Shown: positions 43,973 to 52,526 of the stretch, in pieces
How the letters are laid out: each line of letters starts with the position of its first letter
Position numbering within the stretch: position 1 is the stretch's first letter
Assembly: GCF_001280305.1 (NCBI RefSeq)
Contig: NZ_CP012623.1
Location: forward strand, 3,162,001-3,226,000
Source of the DNA: Hymenobacter sp. DG25A
GTDB taxonomy: Bacteria; Bacteroidota; Bacteroidia; Cytophagales; Hymenobacteraceae
Length of the DNA: 64,000 bases
Reading direction: 5' to 3'
Made by a program: the position numbers and the translations under genes
The notes under the pieces: model-generated
Seen by the model: only the letters and a program-made list of their open reading frames with translations
Told to the model about the DNA's origin: nothing
Database searches by the model: none

Positions 43973-45121
43973 ATGCTCCTACAGGATTTTCTGCATAAGC
44001 GCTTTCTAGGGAATGATGTGCAGGCCTATTTGTGGTGCCTGGGCATTCTGCTGTTTGGCTACCTCTTTAAGCGGCTGCTCTCCCGCCTACTCTCCAAGCT
44101 GGTGTTCCGGGCCATTCGCAAGCGCACGGAAGGGGTTTCGGAGCAGCAGTTTCAGGCCCTGCTGATTCAGCCGCTGTCGGTGGTTATCTTCCTGATAACC
44201 GCCTACTTCGCTTTTCAGGTGCTCGATTATCCGGTGCGCAGCTCGGAGCTGACCCGCAATGAGCCCTGGCCCCAGGTGGCCTTGTTTCGCCTGTTTCAGC
44301 TGGCCGTGTTCATGGGGATTGGGTGGATTGCACTGCGGCTGATTGACTTTCTGGTGCTGGTGTTCCAGCGCCGCGCCGAAACCACGCCTTCCCGCCTCAA
44401 CAACCAGCTGATTCCCTTCGCCAAAGACCTCATGAAGGTGCTGGTGCTCTCGCTCACATTTCTGCTGATGCTGAGCCGCGTATTCGGCGTGAATGTAACG
44501 GCCCTGATTGGCGGCCTGGGCATTGGCGGCCTGGCCGTGGCTTTTGCCGCCAAGGAAAGCCTGGAAAACCTCATTGCCTCGTTCACCATTTTCCTGGACC
44601 GCCCCTTTGCCGTGGGCGACCTGGTGGAAGTGGGCGGCGTAACCGGCACGGTGGAAAAAGTAGGTTTCCGCAGCACCCGCCTGCGCACCGCCGAAAAAAG
44701 CTTTGTGACGGTGCCCAATAAGTCCATGATTGATAAGCCGCTGGATAATCTCTCCCTGCGCACGGCGCGCCGCGTCAGCTTCACGCTGGCGCTCAGCCAC
44801 GCCACCACCAGCGAGCAGTTGCGTCAGATTATTAAGGAGGCGCACCGCATGATTCAGGCGCACAAGCTCACCACGCCCGAGGTACAGATCAAATTCTCGG
44901 CCCTCACGCCCACGGCCAAGGAAGTAACGGTGCAGTACTTCGTGGAAACTGTGGATTACGATGAATACCTGGCCGTGAAGGAAGACCTTAACTACTGCCT
45001 GGTGGAGATTGTGGAGCAGTTTGGCGGCAGCTTCGTGAGCAGTAACACCACCCTGGTGCAGCTGGCCAACCAAGACCCGTTGCGCGGCCTGCAATCCACT
45101 CAGCAGCCTATAATCAGCTAA
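43973..45121 (+). CDS. MscS-family mechanosensitive channel
   Basis: 382 residues from the ATG at 43973; a 20-residue in-frame extension begins inside the palindrome and is Arg/Gly-rich, so it is rejected. Four to five spans come first. The pore helix is the classic Gly/Ala-rich segment LIGGLGIGGLAVAFAAKESL followed by ENLIASFTIFLDRPFAVGDL. The beta domain has GTVEKVGFRSTRLRTAEKSF and VTVPNKSMIDKPLDN. It releases solutes on hypo-osmotic shock. It is convergent with the TerB-like gene and shares a strong terminator. Confidence 0.93.
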   Translation: MLLQDFLHKRFLGNDVQAYLWCLGILLFGYLFKRLLSRLLSKLVFRAIRKRTEGVSEQQFQALLIQPLSVVIFLITAYFAFQVLDYPVRSSELTRNEPWPQVALFRLFQLAVFMGIGWIALRLIDFLVLVFQRRAETTPSRLNNQLIPFAKDLMKVLVLSLTFLLMLSRVFGVNVTALIGGLGIGGLAVAFAAKESLENLIASFTIFLDRPFAVGDLVEVGGVTGTVEKVGFRSTRLRTAEKSFVTVPNKSMIDKPLDNLSLRTARRVSFTLALSHATTSEQLRQIIKEAHRMIQAHKLTTPEVQIKFSALTPTAKEVTVQYFVETVDYDEYLAVKEDLNYCLVEIVEQFGGSFVSSNTTLVQLANQDPLRGLQSTQQPIIS

Positions 45122-45133
45122 GCAACAGGGCAT

Positions 45134-45173
45134 AAAAAAGCGCCGGCAGTCTGAGACTACCGGCGCTTTTTTA
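45134..45173. terminator. Bidirectional terminator between mscS and the TerB-like gene
   Basis: AAAAAAGCGCCGG and CCGGCGCTTTTTT form a 13-bp stem with an inner AGTCT/AGACT pairing and A/T tracts on both sides. Confidence 0.92.
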
Positions 45174-45247
45174 TTTTATCAGAAGATGGAGGTGCGACTA
45201 GCGGCCGCCCAGCAGGCCACCGAGCAGGCTGCCCATGCCGCCGCCCA

Positions 45248-46102
45248 TCAGCCCACCCCCCCCGCACTGCGGGGCGCCGAGCCGGGCCGGCCACCCAGGC
45301 CACCCAGAATAGAAATCAGGGAGCCTAGGCCCCCACTGCCTACGTGCGTACCCTGTTGCGGAGCATTGGCTCCATAAGGATCTACAGCTGCTTGCTGATT
45401 GCCGCCCAGTACACCACTGAGCAGGCCGCCGCCCAGCAGGCCGCCCAGAAGGCCACCCATTGAGCTGCCGCCACCCATGGCGCCGCCCAGCAGGCCGCCC
45501 ATGGTGCTGCCACCGCCCACCATGCCACCCATGCCGCCAGTGTTGCTGCGGTTGCCGCCCATCATGCCGGAAAGAACCATGGGCGCAACTACGCCCAGCA
45601 GGCCACCGAGCAAAGCACCCTTCGGAATGCCTACGCTATCCAGCTTGTCGGTAATGCCGTTGAGGAAGCCTTTTTTGGCCGGGTCGCTGGCATCGTGCGG
45701 CACCTGGGCCGCTTGGTCTACCACCTGCTCCAGCGTGTGGGTTTGCTGCGGGCTGATGCCCAGATAAGCGGATATTTTATTGACCATAGCTTCTTCGTCG
45801 TTGGCATAAGCGCCATCGGCACGGGCAAAGCTAATGAGGTCCGTTATCAGGGAAAAGCGCAACTCACTGTTGCGCAAGACATCCAGGTTGGCTTTCACAC
45901 TTTCATTGGTAGAGTCTTTAGCGGCAGCAATTACCTGCTGGGTAGCCCCGCCGCTCAGGCCGGCCGTGTGGGCCAGCTGCTGCAGAAATTCTACCTCAAC
46001 CGCCGAAGCTTCACGGTCGGCGGAGGCCAGGCTGGCAATAACGCTGATATAGGCTGTCTTTTCTTCTTCGGAGTACTGCTGCAGCAGTTGATTCTCGTTC
46101 AT
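45248..46102 (-). CDS. TerB-like protein with Gly/Met-rich tail, C-terminus shifted at a G8 tract
   Basis: 284 residues as read. The N-terminal 135 residues form an acidic TerB-like helical domain (YISVIASLASADREASAVEV, FARADGAYANDEEAMVNKIS), a family tied to tellurite/stress responses and membrane assemblies but mechanistically unclear. The rest is a Gly/Met/Leu-rich tail with repeats such as MGGLLGG. The frame ends after RSAGGVG, just past a run of eight G (plus-strand C at 45256-45263). With one more G (or two fewer) the frame continues through GGGLMGGGMGSLLGG to LLGGR and a stop at 45198, in keeping with the tail composition. So the visible end is probably a frameshift product, a sequencing error or a variable tract. 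Confidence 0.82.
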   Translation of the reverse strand: MNENQLLQQYSEEEKTAYISVIASLASADREASAVEVEFLQQLAHTAGLSGGATQQVIAAAKDSTNESVKANLDVLRNSELRFSLITDLISFARADGAYANDEEAMVNKISAYLGISPQQTHTLEQVVDQAAQVPHDASDPAKKGFLNGITDKLDSVGIPKGALLGGLLGVVAPMVLSGMMGGNRSNTGGMGGMVGGGSTMGGLLGGAMGGGSSMGGLLGGLLGGGLLSGVLGGNQQAAVDPYGANAPQQGTHVGSGGLGSLISILGGLGGRPGSAPRSAGGVG

Positions 46103-46203
46103 ACCAGGGAGGATTTGGTGTTGAAACTTAATTACAGCCCTCCTTAACGCACCCCGTATCGGAATGTTGAGTTGCGCGTTTTTTTTGGTATTGGGCGGTG
46201 CTG

Positions 46204-48768
46204 TTAGAAGTCGAAATACTCGCCGGGTGCGGGTGCCACGGGCTTTTTCTCCCGGGGTTTCACAACGGACGGGCGCGCTGCTGGCTCAGCATTTACTGCC
46301 GCGCTAGCGGGAGCGGGAGCTGGTACCCTCTCCCGCCGGGCCAGCAGCTCCTCTATGGCGGTACGCGGCTTAGCCGGGGGCCGGGCTGCGGCCGGCGCGG
46401 TCCGGCGCCGGTCAAAGCTCACCCGGAAGTTGTCTTCATCTCCCTGCACGGCCAGCAGAATAGCCGGCCCTGTATTCGTTTCGCCCCCAATGGAAACGCG
46501 CCGCAGCAAACCCGGCAGCACCGGAATCGACACGTGATAATCCATCTGCTGATCAAAGGTGTGCGTGCCCGTAACCCGGATCAGGGAAGCCGTGCGCACG
46601 TTGGAGCGAATTTCCATTTCCGGCAAATACACCGTGCGGCTCTGAATGTAGAAGTTGTTGGTTAGCTCCGCGAAGCGCAGATGGCGCAGCTGCTCCCGGC
46701 TGGCCACCATCGACAACTTTTGCACGGGCTCGAAGTTGAGCAGCTCGCCGTTATGCACCGAAGCTTTGATTTCCGCTTCCAGCCGGTCGGTTATTGGCTC
46801 GAGGCGCTGATTGAAATACACGTCTGATTCGCCGGAGGCAGTCAGCAGGCCGCGCAAGTGCTTGTGCGTAATAAACTGCTGCCCGAAATCCTCGAACACA
46901 TAAAACAGCTTGTCCAGGGGCATGCCGCTGCACGCGGCTACGGTGCTGGCTTTGATCAGGTCGGGGCGGCGCGCATCTACTGTGCCCCGCACGCTGGCCC
47001 GCCCGCCCAGCGCCTCAATGCTGAGCCCGGGCGAGGAAAACACCTTGTTCTGCAGCCGAACCGTGCCTTGCAGGTTATAGGCGTGCAGCCGCCGAAACAG
47101 GACGTTTTGGGCCGAGGCCCGGATGTTGAGGGCCAGGGAGGCGGGCACGGCCAGAGCCGCATACTCCGCAGGAGCTACTGTAGCCACCCGCGCGCCAGCC
47201 GCCGGCTGGGAAGAAGCCGCCAGCAGCTCATTCAAATTCAGCTGCCGCGAGGCTACGGTAGCATCTACCAGCAGGGCCTGCCCCGGACGCAAGGCCCACC
47301 CCAGAAAGTTGCGCAGGGCGCCATTCACCTGAAAATCTGACTGCCCCCACATGGCCGAGCAGCCTACCAGCGCCACGGTGTTGCCGCGCAGTTGCAGCCG
47401 GCCGGTAAGGCGGGAAATAGGCTGCGGATAATCGCGCAGGCGCAAACTCACGTTCCGCAGCAGCAGCTGCCCGGCCGCCTCGCCGCCCCGGCCCGACTGC
47501 GCTTTGAAGGCGCGCAGATTGCCCTGAAACTGCAGCTGAAGCGTGGCCTGCCCACTGCCGGCCCGCACGGCGGCCACCGGAAAGAAGCGCAGCGCCTGAC
47601 CGATATCCATATCAGCAAGCAGGCGCAGGCGCATAGTGGGGTCCGTGAAGTTGGCGTAGTGCAAAGCGCCGCTAAACGGCCGCCCCTGCAGGGTACCCCG
47701 CACATCCTGCAGGGAAAGAACGGAGGTTTGCGCGTTGCGGTGGGCGCCATTGCTGAAGGTTCCCGTCAGGAATACCCGCTCTACCCGCTGCTTGTATCCC
47801 GGGTGAAAAAACGAAGCATTGCGGCACCCAAAGGCCAGCGTCAGCTGCGGGTTGGCCCGCGCCGACAGCTCGCCGCGCACCGCGCCGTTGAAGTACACCT
47901 CACCCTGGCTCCGGTATACACCCAGGCGGCGCCCCAGCCGGGCCGGCAGCAGTGCCACCACCGACTGCGCATTGGTATTCTTGCCCTGCACCGTCAGGTT
48001 CAGCTGCGTGGCCCCCGCGTAAGCTATGGTGCCCGCCACCTGATAGTCCGCCGGGCCAATGCGCAACGCCGAGGGCGCCAGCGTTACCAGCCTGGTTTTC
48101 CGGTCTACGGTCAGCTGGGTACGCAGCGTCAGCTCCTTGTCACGCAGGTAAGCATCGGCGCCCAGCTCTATGGCCGCTACACGGGTAGTTCCCGTGGCGG
48201 CAATCTTAATCAGGGGCTCGGCTACGGCCAGGGTGGCTTGTACATCGTGCGCCTGCAGGCGGTAGCGCTGGTGCAGGCCTTCATCCTGATACACTACGCC
48301 TACCTGCTGGAGGCTGATTTTCTTTAGGTCGAAAACCAAGGGGCGGTCTTGGGCCTGGGCAGTATCGGTTCGAAAAACGTTGTAGTTGCCCTCCCCCTGC
48401 ACATTACGCCGCACCAAAACCTTCCCTTGTCCCAGCGTAAGCGCCCGGATCCGGTAATCCCCCGACAGAACATCCCAGGTATCAAATGCGCAGTACAGCG
48501 TGCGCACACGAGCCAGCGCCGCCGTATCAGCCGGCAGAGTGCCATGAATGGTGACGTTGTGCAGGGTGATAGAAACGCGGGGGAACTGGTCGAGAAGGGA
48601 TAATTCTATGCGCCCCACCTGCACCGGCGTAGCCAGGTACTGATTAGCCTCCTGCACAAACAGGCTAATGATGTGCTTTTCCCCCAATTTCACAGCCGCC
48701 AGCAGCCCACTCAGCAGCAGCGCAAAAAAAATCAGACCGAAAAGCAATATTTTTTTAACGATTCCCAA
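46204..48768 (-). CDS. AsmA-family envelope protein
   Basis: 854 residues. One N-terminal membrane helix (ILLFGLIFFALLLSGLLAAV) is followed by the AsmA-typical start IISLFVQEANQYLATPVQVG and RIELSLLDQFPRVSITLHNV. A long beta-rich periplasmic body resembling the repeating-beta-groove lipid-transport fold follows, and the C-terminal AsmA_2-type region (ANNFY-like LTNNFYIQSRTVYLPEMEIR, THTFDQQMDYHVSIPVLPGL). A Pro/Ala/Lys-rich tail of about 70 residues ends EYFDF. AsmA-like proteins move phospholipid toward the outer membrane. The start is TTG at 48768, the first in frame; GTTGAGG lies just upstream. Confidence 0.87.
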   Translation of the reverse strand: MGIVKKILLFGLIFFALLLSGLLAAVKLGEKHIISLFVQEANQYLATPVQVGRIELSLLDQFPRVSITLHNVTIHGTLPADTAALARVRTLYCAFDTWDVLSGDYRIRALTLGQGKVLVRRNVQGEGNYNVFRTDTAQAQDRPLVFDLKKISLQQVGVVYQDEGLHQRYRLQAHDVQATLAVAEPLIKIAATGTTRVAAIELGADAYLRDKELTLRTQLTVDRKTRLVTLAPSALRIGPADYQVAGTIAYAGATQLNLTVQGKNTNAQSVVALLPARLGRRLGVYRSQGEVYFNGAVRGELSARANPQLTLAFGCRNASFFHPGYKQRVERVFLTGTFSNGAHRNAQTSVLSLQDVRGTLQGRPFSGALHYANFTDPTMRLRLLADMDIGQALRFFPVAAVRAGSGQATLQLQFQGNLRAFKAQSGRGGEAAGQLLLRNVSLRLRDYPQPISRLTGRLQLRGNTVALVGCSAMWGQSDFQVNGALRNFLGWALRPGQALLVDATVASRQLNLNELLAASSQPAAGARVATVAPAEYAALAVPASLALNIRASAQNVLFRRLHAYNLQGTVRLQNKVFSSPGLSIEALGGRASVRGTVDARRPDLIKASTVAACSGMPLDKLFYVFEDFGQQFITHKHLRGLLTASGESDVYFNQRLEPITDRLEAEIKASVHNGELLNFEPVQKLSMVASREQLRHLRFAELTNNFYIQSRTVYLPEMEIRSNVRTASLIRVTGTHTFDQQMDYHVSIPVLPGLLRRVSIGGETNTGPAILLAVQGDEDNFRVSFDRRRTAPAAARPPAKPRTAIEELLARRERVPAPAPASAAVNAEPAARPSVVKPREKKPVAPAPGEYFDF

Positions 48769-48864
48769 CGCCTCAACAATTCTGAATATGAATACTTTGC
48801 TACCAAAAACCGGGCTTCTAACGCAGCAAAGACCAAAAAATTTCTAGTCGAAGGTCGGAGAAAG

Positions 48865-48896
48865 TTTGGTGTATTCGAAAACACCCGCCATATTTG
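48865..48896 (+). promoter_or_regulatory. tRNA-Val promoter
   Basis: TTTG (48865-48868), a 20-base spacer, then CATATTTG (48889-48896), which deviates from TAnnTTTG at the first base. It lies 33 bases before the mature tRNA 5' end. Confidence 0.55.
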
Positions 48897-48928
48897 TACT
48901 CCCAAACGGCACACACCGGGAAGGAAAA

Positions 48929-49006
48929 GGGAGATTAGCTCAGCTGGTTCAGAGCATCTGCCTTACAAGCAGAGGGTCACTGGTTCGAACCCAGTATCTC
49001 CCACCA
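48929..49006 (+). tRNA. tRNA-Val (anticodon TAC)
   Basis: A full cloverleaf: acceptor GGGAGAT / ATCTCCC, D-arm GCTC...GAGC, anticodon stem TCTGC / GCAGA with loop CTTACAA (anticodon TAC, 48964-48966), T-arm ACTGG TTCGAAC CCAGT, discriminator A. CCA is encoded at 49004-49006. The TAC anticodon (modified U34) reads GUA and other valine codons. It is transcribed alone, not in a tRNA cluster. Confidence 0.98.
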
Positions 49007-49009
49007 CGA

Positions 49010-49042
49010 AAAGGACAGTCAGAAATGGCTGTCCTTTTTTGT
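49010..49042 (+). terminator. Terminator after tRNA-Val
   Basis: AAAAGGACAG / CTGTCCTTTT, a 10-bp stem with a 10-base loop and a following TTTTTT, three bases after the tRNA end. Confidence 0.93.
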
Positions 49043-49250
49043 TTTGTTTTTGCACCAGATATCTGGTATCACTAATAGTCTACAAGAGAGATTATTAAAC
49101 ATAGCCTGCTCAGCAAAATAAACCTACTGGTTCCTGACAAAGAAACGCAGCACTTATATTCGTAAAAGAGCAAGCGAACTGAAGTGGAATGATATAGAGC
49201 GCTAAGGGTAGTTATCTTCGCCGAAAATTCCCGGAAACTATTCAGTCGGT

Positions 49251-50858
49251 ATGCTAGGTCGATTTACTTTGTTTCAATACCCATTATCCTGGGCGCGGCT
49301 GGCACCTCGTCTGTTCTTCGCCTTTATCCTACTGCTAGGGTTGCTGCTTTATCGCGACTATGGCCTGAGTTGGGATGAGCCCATCGACCACCTGAATGGT
49401 CAGGTTAACGCTAAATATATTGCTGATCTTTTCTTCCCGGAATGGGCCCGGCAGGAAAAGACGTATGGCATGATTCCCCCCTTCGAAGGGTTTTCCGAAC
49501 ATGACCATGGAGTGCTCTTTGCGCTGCCAGTGGCCCTACTAGGACGGATATTTACTCACGGGAATACTAGGGAGTTCTATTTTTTACAACACCTGCTCAA
49601 CTACCTCACCTGCACCCTGGGCATGTGGGCGCTGTACCGGATTGGGCTTATGCGGTTTCATAACTGGCGCTGGGCCTTGCTGAGCTGCCTGCTTTTGCTG
49701 CTCTCCCCACGCTTTTTTGCCGAGAGCTTCTATAATTCCAAAGACCTCATTTTCATGGCCTTTTTCACCGTGGCCATGTACACGCTGTTGCGCCTACTGG
49801 AGAAGCCCACTGTAGGAAGAGCCATAGTACACGGACTAGCTACCGCGGCGGCAATTGATGTCCGGATTATGGGACTAATGCTGGTTGCATTTACGCTTGG
49901 AATGCTCAGCCTGGAAGCTTTTGCGCGGCCTACGCCTAATAAAGCTACTCTGCTACGCTCGGGTGGAGCTTTTCTGGTGGCCGCTTTTGTATTTACAGTT
50001 ATGGGATGGCCTTATTTATGGGCAAACCCGGTGGGTAACCTAGTGTTGGCTTTCCAGACTATGAGCCATTTCCGCTGGGTAGGCCCGGTGCTTTATATGG
50101 GAGAAATGCTCCTGTCCACCCAGCTACCTTGGCACTACATTCCGGTATGGATCTTAGTTACTACTCCCGTGGCTTACACACTGGCCTTTGTAGGCGGTGT
50201 GCTGGTCATAGTTGCTGGGTTTAGCTTTCAGCGCTTGCGCACCTCGCCCCACTACCGCTTCGATGTGCTGTTTCTGGGTTGGGCAGTAGGACCTATTGTA
50301 GTAGTGGTGCTGCTGCACTCCGTTCTATATGATGGCTGGCGGCACTTGTATTTTCTGTATCCAGCCCTGCTCTTGCTGGCGGTGGTTAGCGTGCGTGCTA
50401 TGTTGCAGGCAGTAAAGCAGCACCGGGCCTGGCGGCCGCTGGCATTCGCTGTGGTAGGCCTAGGTGCCGCCGAAATGGTTTACACCCTCATCCGGATGGT
50501 GCAGGATCATCCATTTCAAAACGTATACTTCAGTTGCGTACCCGGCCCAGCCGCCGAAAGGCTGTTTGAGCGCGACTATTGGGCCCTCTCCAACCGCCAG
50601 GGCGTGGAGTGGCTGTTGGCGCATGACCCTTCGCCCAAAATCACCCTGCAAACCAACTCGGCAAACCCAATCAATATAATTTATCTGATTTTGCGGCCGG
50701 AGGAAGCCCGCCGCTTGGATCTGGGCAACGCCTCGCCCCGCTATTTTATGACGAACTATCGGGAGCACCCACAGCCCTACCCACCCAGCATGGGGCGCGA
50801 AGTCTATACTATCCGGGCCAGCGGTATGCGGGTGCTATCCATTTTTCAGCGGTATTAA
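49251..50858 (+). CDS. GT-C-type membrane glycosyltransferase, copy 1
   Basis: 535 residues with about 11 spans, in the style of GT39/ArnT (PMT-like) transferases that use polyprenyl-phosphate sugars at the outer face of the inner membrane. The first extracytoplasmic loop has the acidic motif LLYRDYGLSWDEPIDHLNG (catalytic D/E expected here), then EHDHGVLFALPVALLG and LLSPRFFAESFYNSKDLIF. The C-terminal soluble part includes YDGWRHLYFLYPAL, FERDYWALSNRQGVEWLL and TNYREHPQPYPPS. It closely parallels the next gene, six bases downstream. Its acceptor may be lipid A, a glycan or a protein. Confidence 0.8.
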   Translation: MLGRFTLFQYPLSWARLAPRLFFAFILLLGLLLYRDYGLSWDEPIDHLNGQVNAKYIADLFFPEWARQEKTYGMIPPFEGFSEHDHGVLFALPVALLGRIFTHGNTREFYFLQHLLNYLTCTLGMWALYRIGLMRFHNWRWALLSCLLLLLSPRFFAESFYNSKDLIFMAFFTVAMYTLLRLLEKPTVGRAIVHGLATAAAIDVRIMGLMLVAFTLGMLSLEAFARPTPNKATLLRSGGAFLVAAFVFTVMGWPYLWANPVGNLVLAFQTMSHFRWVGPVLYMGEMLLSTQLPWHYIPVWILVTTPVAYTLAFVGGVLVIVAGFSFQRLRTSPHYRFDVLFLGWAVGPIVVVVLLHSVLYDGWRHLYFLYPALLLLAVVSVRAMLQAVKQHRAWRPLAFAVVGLGAAEMVYTLIRMVQDHPFQNVYFSCVPGPAAERLFERDYWALSNRQGVEWLLAHDPSPKITLQTNSANPINIIYLILRPEEARRLDLGNASPRYFMTNYREHPQPYPPSMGREVYTIRASGMRVLSIFQRY

Positions 50859-50864
50859 CCTACT

Positions 50865-52451
50865 ATGGAAGGGCCCTGGGCGCGGCGTCTGCCCCGCATA
50901 TTCTTTGCGCTGTTGCTGCTGATAGGCGGGCTGCTGCACCGCGACTACGGCGTGTCGTGGGACGAGGTGAATAACCACCTGAACGGCCTGGTGAGCCTAA
51001 ACTACGCAGCCCGGCAACTGGCCCCGGAACTGGCCCAGCGCGTAACGGCCGGGCACTCCCCCATTCCCGACATCCGGCAGTATCATGACAGCGACCATGG
51101 TCCGGTGTTTGAGATGGTGGTATCGTTGCTGGGCTATGTGCTTACCGATGGAGACGCCCGACCCCTATACTTTCTGCGGCATTTATTGGTGTTCTGCACG
51201 TTTGTGCTGGGCGTTGGCGGGCTGTATTACATCGGGCGCTGGCGCTTCCAGGACTGGCGCTGGGGCCTGGTAACCAGTATCCTGCTGGTGCTCTCGCCCC
51301 GGTTCTTTGCCGAGGCATTCTACAACGGCAAGGACATCGTATTTATGGCCTTGTTCACGCTGGCGGTAGCCGGCCTGCTCTGGATGCGGGACCAGCCAAA
51401 CCTGGGCCGCGTGCTGGTATTGGGCATTCTGACGGCATTGGCTACCGATATCCGGGTGCAGGGCCTGTTAGTGGCCCTGCCTACGCTGGCAGTGCTACTT
51501 CGCCTGCCCGCCCACGCTTATTCCTCGTCTCGCCGGGCGTTTCTGATCTTGGTATATCTGACCACCACACTAGCCGTGGCTTTCCTGGGCTGGCCTTATC
51601 TGTGGGCCACTCCGGTAAACGAGCTGTGGGCGGCGTTAAACCAGCTGGACAGCTACTTCTGGGTGGAACCCTGCCTTTATTGGGGCAAGCTGATACCGGC
51701 TAACCAACTGCCCTGGCATTACCTGCCTGTCTGGATTCTGATTACCACCCCGGTATCTTATTCGCTGCTGGCTCTGCTGGGGCTGAGTCAGCAGCTTACC
51801 CGCTTATTTCGCTCCCGCAGAACATGGACCTGGAGCATTTCCGCTCAGGCCGATGCCTGGTTTGCCCTGTGGCTGCTGGGCCCGCTGCTGGTCGTCATCG
51901 GCACGCAGGCGGTGGTATACGATGGCTGGCGGCATGTCTATTTCATCTATCCGGCCCTGCTTTTATTTACCGTGCAGGGCCTGCGCAGTCTGGTGCGGGC
52001 CGTTAGAACCCGCCGGCCCCTGCGCTGGGTAGCGGGGGCTTTTCTGATAGCCGCCTTGCTGGAGTTGCCGCTTACGGCCGTCCGCATGGTGCGGATGCAT
52101 CCATTTCAGCAGGTTTACTTCAGCTTTTTACCTGCGCCGCTGGCCGAGCAGTTGTTTGAGCGGGACTATTGGGGTTTGGCTTTCCGGCAAGGGCTGGAGT
52201 GGCTGCTCATTCACGATGCCTCTCCAAAACTGACTATTCAGATGGTGAGCATGCAGGAGCCGCTGTATAACAACTCGCTGCTGCTGCCGCCCGCGGAGCG
52301 CGCCCGCATTCAATACCAGCCCAATGCCCGTGCCCGATACTATATTACGGGGTACCGCTGGCATCCGCAGTCTTACCTCGACAGCGTAGGCAGGGAGGTG
52401 TACCACATCCGGGCGGATGGCGTTAAAATCTTATCCATTTTTCAGCGCTAG
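50865..52451 (+). CDS. GT-C-type membrane glycosyltransferase, copy 2
   Basis: 528 residues, a paralogue of copy 1 along its full length: LLHRDYGVSWDEVNNHLNG, YHDSDHGPVFEMVVSLLG, LSPRFFAEAFYNGKDIVFM, YDGWRHVYFIYPALLLF, FERDYWGLAFRQGLEWLL and YRWHPQSYLDSVGREVYHIR all have counterparts in order. It starts six bases after copy 1 stops, so the two are co-transcribed. Copy 2 keeps the D/E motif, so both look active. GC content appears higher than in copy 1. They arose by tandem duplication and may have split substrates, though neither has a known acceptor. Confidence 0.8.
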   Translation: MEGPWARRLPRIFFALLLLIGGLLHRDYGVSWDEVNNHLNGLVSLNYAARQLAPELAQRVTAGHSPIPDIRQYHDSDHGPVFEMVVSLLGYVLTDGDARPLYFLRHLLVFCTFVLGVGGLYYIGRWRFQDWRWGLVTSILLVLSPRFFAEAFYNGKDIVFMALFTLAVAGLLWMRDQPNLGRVLVLGILTALATDIRVQGLLVALPTLAVLLRLPAHAYSSSRRAFLILVYLTTTLAVAFLGWPYLWATPVNELWAALNQLDSYFWVEPCLYWGKLIPANQLPWHYLPVWILITTPVSYSLLALLGLSQQLTRLFRSRRTWTWSISAQADAWFALWLLGPLLVVIGTQAVVYDGWRHVYFIYPALLLFTVQGLRSLVRAVRTRRPLRWVAGAFLIAALLELPLTAVRMVRMHPFQQVYFSFLPAPLAEQLFERDYWGLAFRQGLEWLLIHDASPKLTIQMVSMQEPLYNNSLLLPPAERARIQYQPNARARYYITGYRWHPQSYLDSVGREVYHIRADGVKILSIFQR

Positions 52452-52526
52452 CAAAGTGCCGCTGCCTTGTCGGCAGGTTTTCGGCCATTGCCGTAACTTG
52501 CACCGCCGTACCCTTTGCCAGATTTG

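Larger units (their letters stand above)
48769..49250. other. 480-bp gap holding the tRNA-Val gene
   Basis: Besides the tRNA, its promoter and its terminator, the gap holds AT-rich sequence with no coding potential that I accept. TATCTTCG at 49217 is a near -7 box about 27 bases before the first membrane glycosyltransferase. No direct repeat of the tRNA 3' end was seen, so there is no sign of an integrated element. Confidence 0.5.

Noticed and set aside
45399..45767. A possible tandem-repeat array or CRISPR-like region in the Gly-rich part of the TerB-like gene
   Set aside because: The repeats are codon-level Gly/Leu/Met runs of varying length within one protein tail, not regular direct repeats with unique spacers.
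48673..49098. A 141-codon plus-strand frame
   Set aside because: It starts opposite the AsmA-like gene and runs through the complete tRNA-Val gene, so it is not a protein gene.
48929..49250. Possible integration site of a mobile element at the tRNA-Val gene
   Set aside because: No integrase, no direct repeat of the tRNA 3' end and no clear foreign cargo were seen; the tRNA and its terminator are intact.
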